64,000 nt of DNA from Planococcus citri (lineage: Eukaryota; Arthropoda; Insecta; Hemiptera; Pseudococcidae): NCBI RefSeq assembly GCF_950023065.1, contig NC_088681.1:53664836-53728835 (forward strand), written 5' to 3'. The position numbers were made by a program, and so were the translations under genes. The notes beneath the pieces are model-generated. The model saw only the letters and a list, made by a program, of their open reading frames with translations. It was not told the DNA's origin and did not search any database. The stretch's first letter is position 1, and each line of letters opens with the position of its first letter. This document shows, piece by piece, positions 10,290-20,662 of the stretch.

Positions 10290-12275
10290 ATCATTTTGAA
10301 AAATTTTGAGGCACGTGACTTCCCCTTCCTCCAGAGGACAGGGGTAAATATTGCAAATTTTTGGAAAAATGATGCCAAAAATGAATTTAAGAGTCCAAAA
10401 ACCTTATTAATATGACACCTCACTCGAAAATTTTCAAAATTTTGAGTTTTTCTCCCCTCTCCTTAGGAATTAATATTGCAAATTTTTGAAAAATTATGGC
10501 AAAATTGAATTCGGGTGCCCGAAAAACCTACATTTTGATACCTCACACGAGAATTTCCAAAATTTTGAGTTCCCCTCCCCCTCCCCCCAAAGGGGTCAGC
10601 ATTGCTAATTTTTGAAAAATGGTGCCAAAATTGAATTTGGATGCCAAAAATCCTACATTTCGATACCGTGCACGACAATTTGCACAATTTTGGGGTTCCC
10701 CCTCCCTCTTCAAGGGCCACTATTGCACATTTTTGAAAAATGATGCCGAAATTGAATTCGAGAGCCCAAAAATCCTACAGTTTGATGCCCCACACGAAAA
10801 TTTCCAAAATTTTAGGTCTTGCCCCCTTTTCATCAAGAGTTAATATAGCAAACTTTTGAAAAATTGATGCCAAAATTGAATTTAAGAGCATAAAAAACTC
10901 ATTATTTTGATACCACACTCGAAAATTTCCAAAATTTTGAGTTCCCTCTCCCTTCCCAAGGGTCAATAATTCACATTTTTTGAAAAATGATGTCAAAATT
11001 GAATTCGGGTGCCCAAAAAACCTACATTTCGATACCTCACACGAAAATTTCCCAAATTTTGGGTTCCCCTTCCCCTCCCCCAAGGGGTCAGCATTGTAAA
11101 TTTTTGTAATATGGAGCCAAAATTGAATTTGGAAGCCAAAAATCCTACATTTCGATACCTCACATAAAAATTTCCAAAGTTTTGAGTCCCCCTCCCCTCC
11201 CCTCCTTCTCGTCAAGATTCATAATTGAAAATTTTTGAAAAATGATGTCGAAATTGAATTTGAGAGCCAAAAAATCCTACATTTTGATGGTTCACACGAA
11301 AATTTCCAAAATTTCAAGTCCTCCCCTCCCCAAGGGTGAATATTGCAAATTTTTTGCAAAATGGTGCCAAATTTGAATTTATTAAGAGTATAAAAAACTT
11401 ATTATTTTGATATCTCACTCGAAAATTTCCAAAATTTTGAGTTTTGCCCCTCTTTCTCAGGAGTCAATATTGAAAATTTTTGAAAAATGATGCCAAAATT
11501 GAATTAGAGTGCCCAAAAAACCTACATATCAATACGTCACCCGAAAATTTCCAAAATTTTAGGTCCCCCCTCCCCCCCGCTCACCAAGGGTCAAAATTGC
11601 TCATCTTTGAAAAATGTTCCAAAAAACCTACATTTCGATACCTCACACGAAAATTTCAAAAATTTTGAGTTCCCCTCCCCCTCGCCCGAGGGTCAACATT
11701 GAAAATTTTTGAAAAATGATGCCAAAATTGGATTCGGGAGCCAAAAATCCTACATCTCGATACCTCACACGAAAATTTCCAGAATTTCGAGTCCCCCCTC
11801 CCTCCCTCCTCCTCCTCCTCCTCCTCCTCCTCAAGGGTTACTATTGTACATTTTTGAAAAATGATGCCGAAATTGAATTCGTGAGCCCAAAAATTCTACA
11901 TTTCGATACCTCACACGAAAATTTCCAAAATTTTGAGTGCCCCTCCTCCTCACCCAATGATCAACATTGCAAATTTTTGAAAAATGATGCCAAAATTGAA
12001 TTCGGGAGCCAAAAATCCTACATCTCGATACCTCACACGAAAATTTCCAGAATTTCGAGTCCCCCCCCCCCCCTCTTTCCTCAGCTCCCCAAGGGTCAAT
12101 ATTGCACATTTTTGAAAAATGTTGCCGAAATTGAATTCGAGAGCCCAAAAATCCTACATTTTGATGTCTCAGGCGACAATTCAGGCGACAATTTCCGAAA
12201 TTTCGAGTTCCCCTCCCCCTTCCCCAAGGGTCAATATTGCAAATTTTTGAAAAATGATTCCAAAATTGAATAAAC
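10290..12275 (+). repeat. Tandem satellite, ~125-bp unit, ~16 copies
   Basis: Repeated words recur every 120-140 bp: attgcaaatttttgaaaaat, gatgccaaaattgaattcg, cctacatttcgatacctcac, acgaaaatttccaaaatttt, then a C-rich block (gttcccctcccc) and aagggtcaatattg. I count about sixteen units; one near 11612 is truncated. Units are diverged in the C-rich block, which includes a (ctc) run at ~11806-11832. Open frames over this array on both strands are artefacts of the repeat. The array begins within ~20 bp of the copia 3' LTR. Confidence 0.9.
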
Positions 12276-13560
12276 ATTATAATGGAGATAATCACCCGAA
12301 AAAATCGATAATGAGTAACACAAATGATTAGAATATTCTCATGATGCGTACTCGCTTTTTTCCAACAAAAAAACTAAAAAAAAATTAACTTTATTAGAGA
12401 AAAAAGGATTTGAAAAAATAGAAAAGCTTGAGCAAATCATTAAAATATGTTAATGCAAGAAAATATTACCAAATAACCCCGAACATTACCTACAAATTGA
12501 AATGTTTTTGGGTTAATTTTAAAAAGCGTGACTATTTCTTTGCAACTTTTTGATAGAAAAGCAAATTTTTTTTGGTAATCTTCTCGGTAATAAAAATCGG
12601 GGATTTCGACAATTTCAGCAAAAAAGGAAGAGTTTTTCAGCAATTTTTAGAAAAAAGTGACTAAGTACTTAAAATTTTTTCAAAAAATAGTACTAATTTT
12701 TTTGAAATTTCGTCAAAAAGAAGGAATTTTTCAGAAACTTTGAAAAAGCGAAAATTTTTAACAATTCAAGCAGACGTTTTTGGTACATTTTTGGCCAAAA
12801 AGCGAGACCTTTGGACAATTTTTGGAAAAAAGGACATTTTTCTCAATTTTTTTCTACTAAGTGAGATTTTTTGCCACTTTTTGATAAAAAACAAAACTGA
12901 CAAAACTGTTTATAAAAAAAAAAAAGTATAGCAATTTTCAATTTTTGGCAATTTTTAGTAAAAAAGAAAAACTTTTCAGTTTTATTATTTTGCTAAAACG
13001 CGAAAATTTTTGGCAAAAAGCAAGCTTTTGGTATTATTTAGGAAAAAACAGAAATGTTTTTGCAATTTTTGGCTAAAAATGAAATTTTTTTGCAACTTTG
13101 GTTGAAACAACGAGACTTTTTGGCGAATTCTAGCGAAACAGTGACAGGTACCTACTTTTACATCACTTTTGGAATAAAGTGAACCTTTTCAGAATTTTTT
13201 GCAAAAAAGATCGACAAATTTTTGTCAATTTTCAAAAAATCAAGAATTTTTGCAAAAAGCAAAACTGAAAATTTTACTTTAAAGCATGACTTATTGAAAA
13301 TTATTGGTGAAAAAATCTTTTTTGAGAATTTCTGGCAAAAAAAATGTGACTCTTGGGTAATTTTTGGAAAACCAGTGAGACTGCTTATGTAGAAAAACAA
13401 GATTTTTACAATTTTAGTAGAAAGCAGAGCACGTCTTTTTGGTAAGTTATTGGCAATTTCTGACAAAAAAGCTAGATCTTTGGCAAAATGCGTGACTTTG
13501 ACCTAGGCAACAAAGAACAGCAGTTTTGTTTTGCAATTATTGGTATACTTTTCTGCAATT
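12276..13560. repeat. AT-rich degenerate repeat field
   Basis: Dominated by irregular repetition of words such as ttttggcaattttt, gcaaaaaagc and gagactttttgg at 40-60 bp spacing on both strands. Similar DNA occurs at ~28.36-28.8, ~29.76-30.0 and ~47.4-47.9 kb. No gene seen. Confidence 0.5.
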
Positions 13561-14811
13561 TTTTTTTTTAGTGTGCGTAGCACACTATTGGTTTCGCTTT
13601 GGGAAATTGAAATTTCAACCGTTTTTCGTACCTATTGGACACCATTTGAGAATCATTAAGGCGGAGGGTATAGATTTATTATTCAATTCGGATGGGTAAT
13701 TGCTGAGTAATTGCAATTTTAGTTCATTATTTTAATGCATTAAATCCTAAAAAAGGGAAAAGGAGACTTGTAGAACACCTGCCGCTCATTGTACCCTGCT
13801 ATACCCCCAGTCTATTCCATCACCAGCTGTGTTTCATTGTACCCTGTTACACCCCCAGTCTGTTAGCTGTAAATTCCAAGTGGGAGTGGTTTGGTGGGGC
13901 GTTTACCAAACAAATATATTATTTTAATGCCCTAACCCTCGTAGTGAATTCGTGGCTGAGTGGTTAGGGCATGTAGGTAGGAATAGGAAATTTAGGGACC
14001 CAGGTTCGAATCCCCGTGAGGTAAGTAGGTAGGTGACACATTTTTCGCAGGAAAATTGGATAGGTAAATGCTTTGGAGTTACCTATGTAGTACATGATAA
14101 TGGGGCAAAAATAATGCTGAATTGAGTTATGAATTATGATATCATTTGCGAACTAAAAATTCATTTCATTAATTTTTTGTCTACCTATAGCCATAAGTAT
14201 AGTAAGAATTACCTTGACATGAATAATTTTTAACTTTTTACTTATAATTTAAAAATTACTTCAAAATGAGTAATTAAACTAATTTTTGTACAATTGAAAC
14301 ATGTAATTTTTATTATCATGATTTAGTAAAAATTATTAAAACAAAATGATTTTTACTATTGGTACCTATAGCAAAATTTATTAAAATGATAATTTTTACT
14401 ATACGATTACAGTAAAAATTATTGAATGGGATCTGGTACTTAATTGTGCTAAATACCAGTATTTAGTTAAATTTTTTTGTAAAAATTACCCATATTTTTT
14501 TTCGTGTAATTTAGAGGCAATTCAAATTCTTAACATATTTTATAAGATTTAATTCTTAATTTAGAATAAAAAGCAAGTTCTAAAAATTGGTTTGAAAATT
14601 TATAAATTTGAAGACAATGGAAATTCTAAAAAAAATAATATGAAAATTTGTATTTAGAGACGCTGAGAATTCCAAAAATTGATTAAAAGTTCTGTAAGTT
14701 GCAGATAATGTGAACTTGAAAATTATATGAAATAAGTATTGTAATATTTATGAAGAAGATGAGAATTCTGAAAAATTGGAGGCAATGTAAATTCCAAAAA
14801 TTGAGTAAACG
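13561..14811. other. Mixed repeat-derived DNA around the SINE head
   Basis: It starts with a short hairpin (agtgtgc gta gcacact, ~13571-13587). A partial duplication follows at ~13788-13865 (ttgtaccctg...cccccagtct twice), then the tRNA-like block and AT-rich sequence. No gene seen. Confidence 0.35.
13953..14013 (+). repeat. tRNA-like SINE head (A box and B box)
   Basis: TGGCTGAGTGG at 13953-13963 fits the RNA polymerase III A box and GGTTCGAATCC at 14003-14013 fits the B box, 50 bp apart as in a class-II tRNA (Ser/Leu-like). The stems of a real tRNA do not close, so this looks like the head of a tRNA-derived SINE or a decayed tRNA pseudogene rather than a working tRNA. ATGCCCTAACC at 13928-13938 is the exact inverted copy of GGTTAGGGCAT at 13962-13972. 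The 3' end of the element is not clear. Confidence 0.55.
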
Positions 14812-15241
14812 TGTTGGCAAAATTGGTCTCGTAACAATAACTGTAACGTTTTAGTTCGATAACTTTTTAGTTTTTTATTTTAAATAAAAATAAATTTCGG
14901 TTTCGTGATTTTAATATCGTTGGTTGCGTATTAAATGAAATTTTGTCCTTTTCGTAAAATCGCGTAAACTGTTGGCTGTTAAATTTATCGTCGTATATTC
15001 GTTGTTTTCGTTAGGTATTATGTTCGTTCGCGTTATTATTAATTTAATCTTCGAGTTGTAAAGTTATCAAGTCGAGCATAAAGCTCTGTTTTGTTGTTGT
15101 TGTTTTCCTTCGGGTCAACAACCTAGAATTAAAAATAAATCTTTTATTTTTATTCTGTGTAAGATGTCTGTTTGATTTGTTCGAGTATTTATTGATGTCT
15201 AGTAGTCAGATATTTTCCAGTTCGAAGGAATTTATCGTACA
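14812..15241 (+). mobile_element. Solo LTR of a copia element related to the complete one
   Basis: 430 bp, starting tgttggcaaaattggtctcg and ending ggaatttatcgtaca. Long stretches match the LTR at 4243-4663 (for example aaaatcgcgtaaactgttgg), with many substitutions and small indels elsewhere. It is flanked by a perfect 5-bp target duplication AAACG (14807-14811 and 15242-15246). There is no internal region, so this is a solo LTR left by recombination between the LTRs of an older, related family member. Confidence 0.93.
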
Positions 15242-17799
15242 AAACGTTTTACAATTTGTGGACAATATGAACTTGAAAATTGAATTTGAAATTTTTTAAT
15301 TTAAAGACAATAAGAATTCTGAAAAATTATTCAAAATTTGACTATTTAGAGGCAATGTGAATTCTAAAAATTGATTGCAAATTTCCTAACTCAGCAGCAA
15401 TGCAAAATTCTGAAAATTTATTGAAAACTTTATGAAATTGTAGCGATGGGGAATTCGGGAAATTGATTTGAAATTTTGTAAATTTTAAAACAATGCAAAC
15501 TATGAAAAACAATTATTATTTTGAAGCAGTGAGAGTTTCAAAAATTCTCATTACTGTGACATGGTTGATTCACTTATGCACTACCTAGATGTTTTTGAAA
15601 ACAATTGAACTTTTGGATATTTTTTTGTAAAAAAAAAAACTGGGTAGCAGAAAGGGAAATGAAAATACGGATGGGAGAAAAAGTTGAGAAAACACGACGA
15701 AGATTATTTTTACCTTCTCTGTCAGAATTACCTAATCGAGTCGAAAAATTCAGTTAACTACGCCCAATATGAATTCGTAATAAGTACACGAATCATTTTC
15801 AAATGTACTGTATCCAAAGAGAAGAGACGAGGGCAACGTCGACTGTGTTATTTCATTATACCACCTACATAAATAAATTGAAAATTAACGACTCTCGCGA
15901 GTACCTAGGTATTTTAGCATCGGAGGAATTGGCGCGAATGGACACAGACGAGATGAGAGATTCTAAAACGCGGTATTATGCATACTCGAGTTTTAATTAA
16001 TACTTGCCCAAGTATCTGTATTCTGTACCAACCGGTGAATACGATATTATGTAGCATATAACACGCTGTTCTAATATGTATTTTTGAAATGAAAACAAAA
16101 AAAAATTGAGCAGAAAAAAAGACCCAACCGGGCTCAAAACTATAGAGACAGAAAGGAGGGGCATCGGTGTCGCCGCGGAGCAATTATACACGTATGAAAA
16201 ATGCCAACTTAATTAAAGCAAAACGCGTGTATTCGAAACGTAAAATTAATATTTAACGATAATATGCAAAACTCTTAACGTGTAACCGCAAAACGTGAAA
16301 ACAAACATAATATTGTAAAATGAGTACACATATACGTAGTTATAACCCTGACCCCCTCAGGGTCTATTTACTCGCAAAGGGGCATCCGACTGCCGACATG
16401 TACGCGAAAATACTTGTTAAAACCGAAACGAGTGTAAAATTGTTCATTGCGGTGATATTAATTAAACGTGTGTTTGAACACGAGAGCTTTTTACTACACA
16501 GCACACCTTTCTGCTTCTCTGCCTATATCGTGTAGCTACTTTGGTTATAGGTAGGACACCTAAGTTACATCTGATGTGTTTGGTTGAGTAAAAATATTAA
16601 CGTCAACCTTAAATGTCTGCTGAGCCAACGTGAGAAGCCACTTTTCCGCGAAAATTTCCACCATTGCGGTACCTAATTATTCTCGTTGAAAGAATTTAAT
16701 ATAAAATGACTCCAACCATACAGCCATCTCTACCGTGTACAAGTAAGGCGGATTCGCGAGTCAAAGTAAATTTATAGCGAGGTGGTTTTTTTCCTCCCAA
16801 GTCGTCGCGCCCCGCTGCTTTTTTTCTCTTTTTCGCCGCAACACAATACACGAGAGAAGAAGAAAAAAAATTGAATTATACGTATCTTAAAACGTCGTAC
16901 AACGTTACAATTAAATTGCTTTCTTACAGCAAGGCTTGGCTCGGCTTGGCCGAACCTGAAATGTGCTAAGTTTAATGTTTTTTCTACGGTGTGTTATTTT
17001 AATTGCGACGCTTTCGAGGTCTAAAATTGAGTTTAGAAATACCTTTGTTATTTGAGGATAATTTCTCGAGGAAAAAAAATTGCCAGAAATTTAATTCTCG
17101 TAGTTTTGTAAAATAGATTAAGCGTGCTGTTCGTGTCTCGTACCGTGGTATGAAAGTGGCAAAAAATATAGATGACGGGAAGATTATAAATTTTCCTAGC
17201 ATCGACTATAGCTAAGTAGTAAGTACCTATAGTTCTCGATGACCTTGAGTCGAAACCGAAAAATTCGCTTTATTTTTTCAACAAAGATAAAAACCAAGTT
17301 CGATATTAAATAACAACTTTTCACATCTTTAGTTCTGCTAAGACGGCCTTTCGGTTTGAATTATCGAATTTTATCGCTTCTACAAGGCAAAATTGAGGAT
17401 GTCTAGTCTCTTATTCGAAAAATGAAACGAAACAATTAAATTATTAAAACGTTGAAAAATCCAATTATTTAAAGGTGATAAGAAAAAGCATTAAAATTTT
17501 GAAAATTGGGGGAAACAAAATAATTTAGGTAGGAACTTGAGTATCAAACAATGAAAAAAAAATATATTGAAAGAAATAGATATCCCCCTCCAAAAAAATT
17601 GTAAAATAAAACTGGAATGTTGATGAAATTGATCAAAATTATAATGAAAAGGAGAAAGACAAAAAATGACCACATAACACCGAAAAAAAGATTTTTTACC
17701 ACCCCAATCCCATACATGGAAATCATTACCTATTTGTTGAACTTTTACCTATTGGTAGAGGTTCTAGGAGCCATGAGTGAGGTCAATTTGAAAAACTAA
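15242..17799. other. Gene-free AT-rich DNA
   Basis: No exon with acceptable splice sites or homology was recognised on either strand. It holds scattered AT-rich repeat debris (15250-15560 resembles ~14520-14800, so one repeat has been split by the solo LTR) and a C/T-rich patch at ~16790-16850. I searched the minus strand for the missing aldehyde oxidase 3' exons and saw none. Confidence 0.4.
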
Positions 17800-18160
17800 G
17801 GCTATATTCGTGTTCAGCGATATCGAAAACATGCTATTTCGTGTGTCACACGAATGAAACCGTTTTGTTTCAAGTTACCCCCCCCCACCCTTGGGGAGGT
17901 GCTGGGGCCGTGGGTGGGTCCAATCAGAAATCTGACGTCATATTCGTGTTCAGCGTCACCAAAAACATAATATTTGATGTGTCGCACGAAAAACCCCCTA
18001 TTTTGAACTTTTACCCCATTTGGGGAGGTGCTGGGAGCCATGGATGGAGTCCAATCAAAAATCTAACGTCATATTCGTGTTCAGCGTTGCCAAAAACATA
18101 CAATTCGATATATCACATGCCCCAGATTTTTTTCAAAATTTTTGCCCCAAATTGGGGGTG
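17800..18160 (+). repeat. Tandem repeat, ~130-bp unit, about 2.7 copies
   Basis: Units contain tattcgtgttcagcg, ccaaaaacatac/tatttcgt, gtgtcacacgaa and a G/C-rich block ttggggaggtgctggg followed by ccaatcaaaaatctaacgtc. The same unit is found inverted at 29.16-29.72 kb, where it reads cgaggtcgctgagtacgaat. Confidence 0.75.
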
Positions 18161-19002
18161 GTAGTGCTCCTCTACCACTAAGAGATCTCATCTCAAAACT
18201 TGAATATTTCAAAAAAACAGAAAAAGGTACATCTATGGAAATTTTTTTTAGAGTTTAAAATGGTAGCTCCCACTTACAGCGCCATTTTGAAATTTAAACT
18301 TTCAATTTCAAAGTTGAACTTTCAAATTTTGAAAATTTCAAAATGCTTAAAAAGTTCAAAATTCAATACCCTTTTGAACTGTGAAATCAGTTTTGATCAA
18401 AGTAGCATAGTTTTGAAGAAATGCGCTGCTGAAGTTGAGTACCTCGAGGCAATGTGAAAATAATTGAAGCCCCCCTCCATCCACCCGCTGAGGGGGCTGG
18501 GACCAAACTGATTGCGGGTTTCTTACTTACTGGGTGAGTAGCTATTGTAAAAAAAATCAGCGAAATCGAAAGACATGACTCAAAAACGTTGGTCGAATTG
18601 ACATGGAATGACCCAAAACGTTGCAAAATTGTGGGGGGGGGAGATGAAAATGAAACTGAAGAATTTTAAAAAATAGAAATTTGAATTCGGCAAGAAAAGG
18701 AATAATTTAAAATCTATTATATCAAAAAACAGAGAAAGGATGAAAATTGAAAAAAAAAAATGAAAAATGAATACCTAATTACCTACACAAAAAATGACAA
18801 AAATTAAGAAAAAGAGAAAGTGAATTTTTTCTAACACATTTAATGCTAAAAAATTCCATGAACGCCTCATGTGTAGGTAGAGGTAGATTCTTGCTTCGCT
18901 AGGAACGCCTATGGCACGTCCTCTTGCACAAAACTGCGCATTTTTGGATTCAAAATTGAGTGATGAAAAGATGGGGCCTTTTAAAAGACTACATATAGAC
19001 AC
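18161..19002. other. Gene-free spacer
   Basis: AT-rich sequence with no supportable exon and no further repeat structure that I can define, up to the edge of the 60-bp minisatellite. Confidence 0.35.
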
Positions 19003-20115
19003 GCCAGACAGATAGATTAATGACCTTGGGAGGAAGGCAGGACTTCAGACCGACCTCAAGAGCTAGACAACTAGGTCATTGACCTTCAGAAGGCAGATAG
19101 AACTTCAAATAATTTTTAAAAACCAGACAGGTGGATCAATAATCTTAGGAGGTAAGAGGGGGCTCCAGACAAACCACAAAAGCCAGCCAGACAGGTCAAT
19201 GACCTTCGGAGGCCAGACAGGACTCCAGACGACCCTCAAAAGCCAGCCAGACAGGTCAATGACCTTCGGAGGCCAGACAGGACTCCAGACGACCCTCAAA
19301 AGCCAGCCAGACAGGTCAATGACCTTCGGAGGCCAGACAGGACTACAAACGACCCTCAAAAGCCAGACAGACAGGTCAATGAACTTAGAAGGCCAGACAG
19401 GACTACAGACGACCCCTAAAAGCCAGACAGGCAGGTCAATGAACTTCGGACGCTAGACAGGACTACAAACGACCCTCAAAAGCCAGACAGACAGGTCAAT
19501 GAACTTAGAAGGCCAGACAGGACTACAGACGACCCTCAAGAGCCAGACAAACAGGTCAATGACCTTCGGAGGCCAGACAGGACTCCAGAAGATCCTTAAA
19601 AGCCAGTCAAACAGGTCAATGACCTTCGGAGGCCAGACAGGACTCCAGACGACTCTCAAAAGCCAGACAGACAGGTCAATGAATTAAGAAGGCCAGACAG
19701 GACTACAGACGACCCCCCAAAAGCCAGACAGACAGATCAATGAACTTTGGACGCTAGACAGGACTCCAGACGACCCTCAAAAGCCAGACAGACAGGTCAA
19801 TGAACTTGGAAGGCCAGACAGGACTACAGACGACCCTCAAAAGCCAGACAGACAGGTCAATGAACTTCGGAGGCCAGACACAGCTAAAACTCTAGACGAC
19901 CCTTAAAAACCAGACAGACAGGTCAATGAACTCAGAAGGGCAGACAGGACTACAAACGACGCTTAGAAGCCAGACAGGCAGGTCAATGAACTTCAGAGGC
20001 CGGATAGGACTCCAGACGACCTTCAAAAGCCAGACAGACGAGTTAATGACTTATAGAGGCCAGGCAGGCCTCCAGACGACTTTTGAAAAGCCTGACAGAC
20101 AGGTCAATGCACTTC
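19003..20115 (+). repeat. 60-bp minisatellite, about 18.5 copies
   Basis: Exact 60-bp register through most of the block: ccagacaggactccagacga, ccctcaaaagccagacagac, aggtcaatgaccttcggagg. Central units are nearly identical; edge units are more diverged, the usual pattern of homogenisation by unequal exchange. Variant types alternate (cttcgga versus cttagaa; ccagac versus cagccag), suggesting higher-order duplications. Because 60 is divisible by three, open frames run on both strands, but they have no start context, splice support or homology and are not genes. Confidence 0.95.
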
Positions 20116-20662
20116 TGAGTCCTAACAGGGGAAGAGGAAGCGTTTTGATGGATTTCAAACATTTTAGTGCCCCTTCTTTAACCATTCATTGTACCTAACT
20201 CAGGTCTCTTACGTCGTATGTAACTATCATTACAGTCTTCAGAGGTGAAGAAAATTTATAGTGTTTTTAATATCTAATTTTAGGACGTCTTGCTCGAATG
20301 TTTTGAAACATTAGCGTATCTTCTTATTACCGCACTAGAACACGTAGGTAAAAGCAATGAAGGTAGCTCTTCTCCATCAATATTAATTACCAATACAATG
20401 ACAACCCAGTGTGGAAATTCCACGAAATAATTAATTGCATGCGATTCCATTGTTAAGTATTAGAATTGGAGTTTTTCAACGCTTTCAATGCGAGTACAGA
20501 CCATTCAATTAATGATATAACAAACTTATACTCGTACGTAAGTATACGTAACGAGTACAAGAGGGTACAAAAAAAAATGTCAACATAAAACTTTCGTCCA
20601 AAAAACACATACACACGAAGTTGCACACATTGGAAAAGCGTTAATAAAGTTGAAAAAGTTAC
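20116..20662. other. Intron after exon 18a, no gene seen
   Basis: Sequence immediately 3' of aldehyde oxidase exon 18a on its own strand. No following exon (the expected TEGIAMIE-like peptide) is readable here. Confidence 0.4.

Noticed and set aside
11716..12295. 185- and 154-residue frames in the satellite
   Set aside because: Direct translation of the ~125-bp satellite units; no codon or homology support.
13953..14013. Functional tRNA-Ser or tRNA-Leu gene
   Set aside because: A and B boxes fit but acceptor and anticodon stems do not pair; treated as SINE head or pseudogene.
19079..19687. Repetitive proteins (QTGLQTTLKSQ repeats) on the plus strand and VWSPVWPPKVIDL repeats on the minus strand
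   Set aside because: Both arise from the 60-bp minisatellite, whose unit is divisible by three; open on both strands, with no gene signals.
19003..20115. CRISPR-like array appearance
   Set aside because: Units are contiguous 60-bp tandem repeats with no unique spacers, in a eukaryotic genome with spliced genes.
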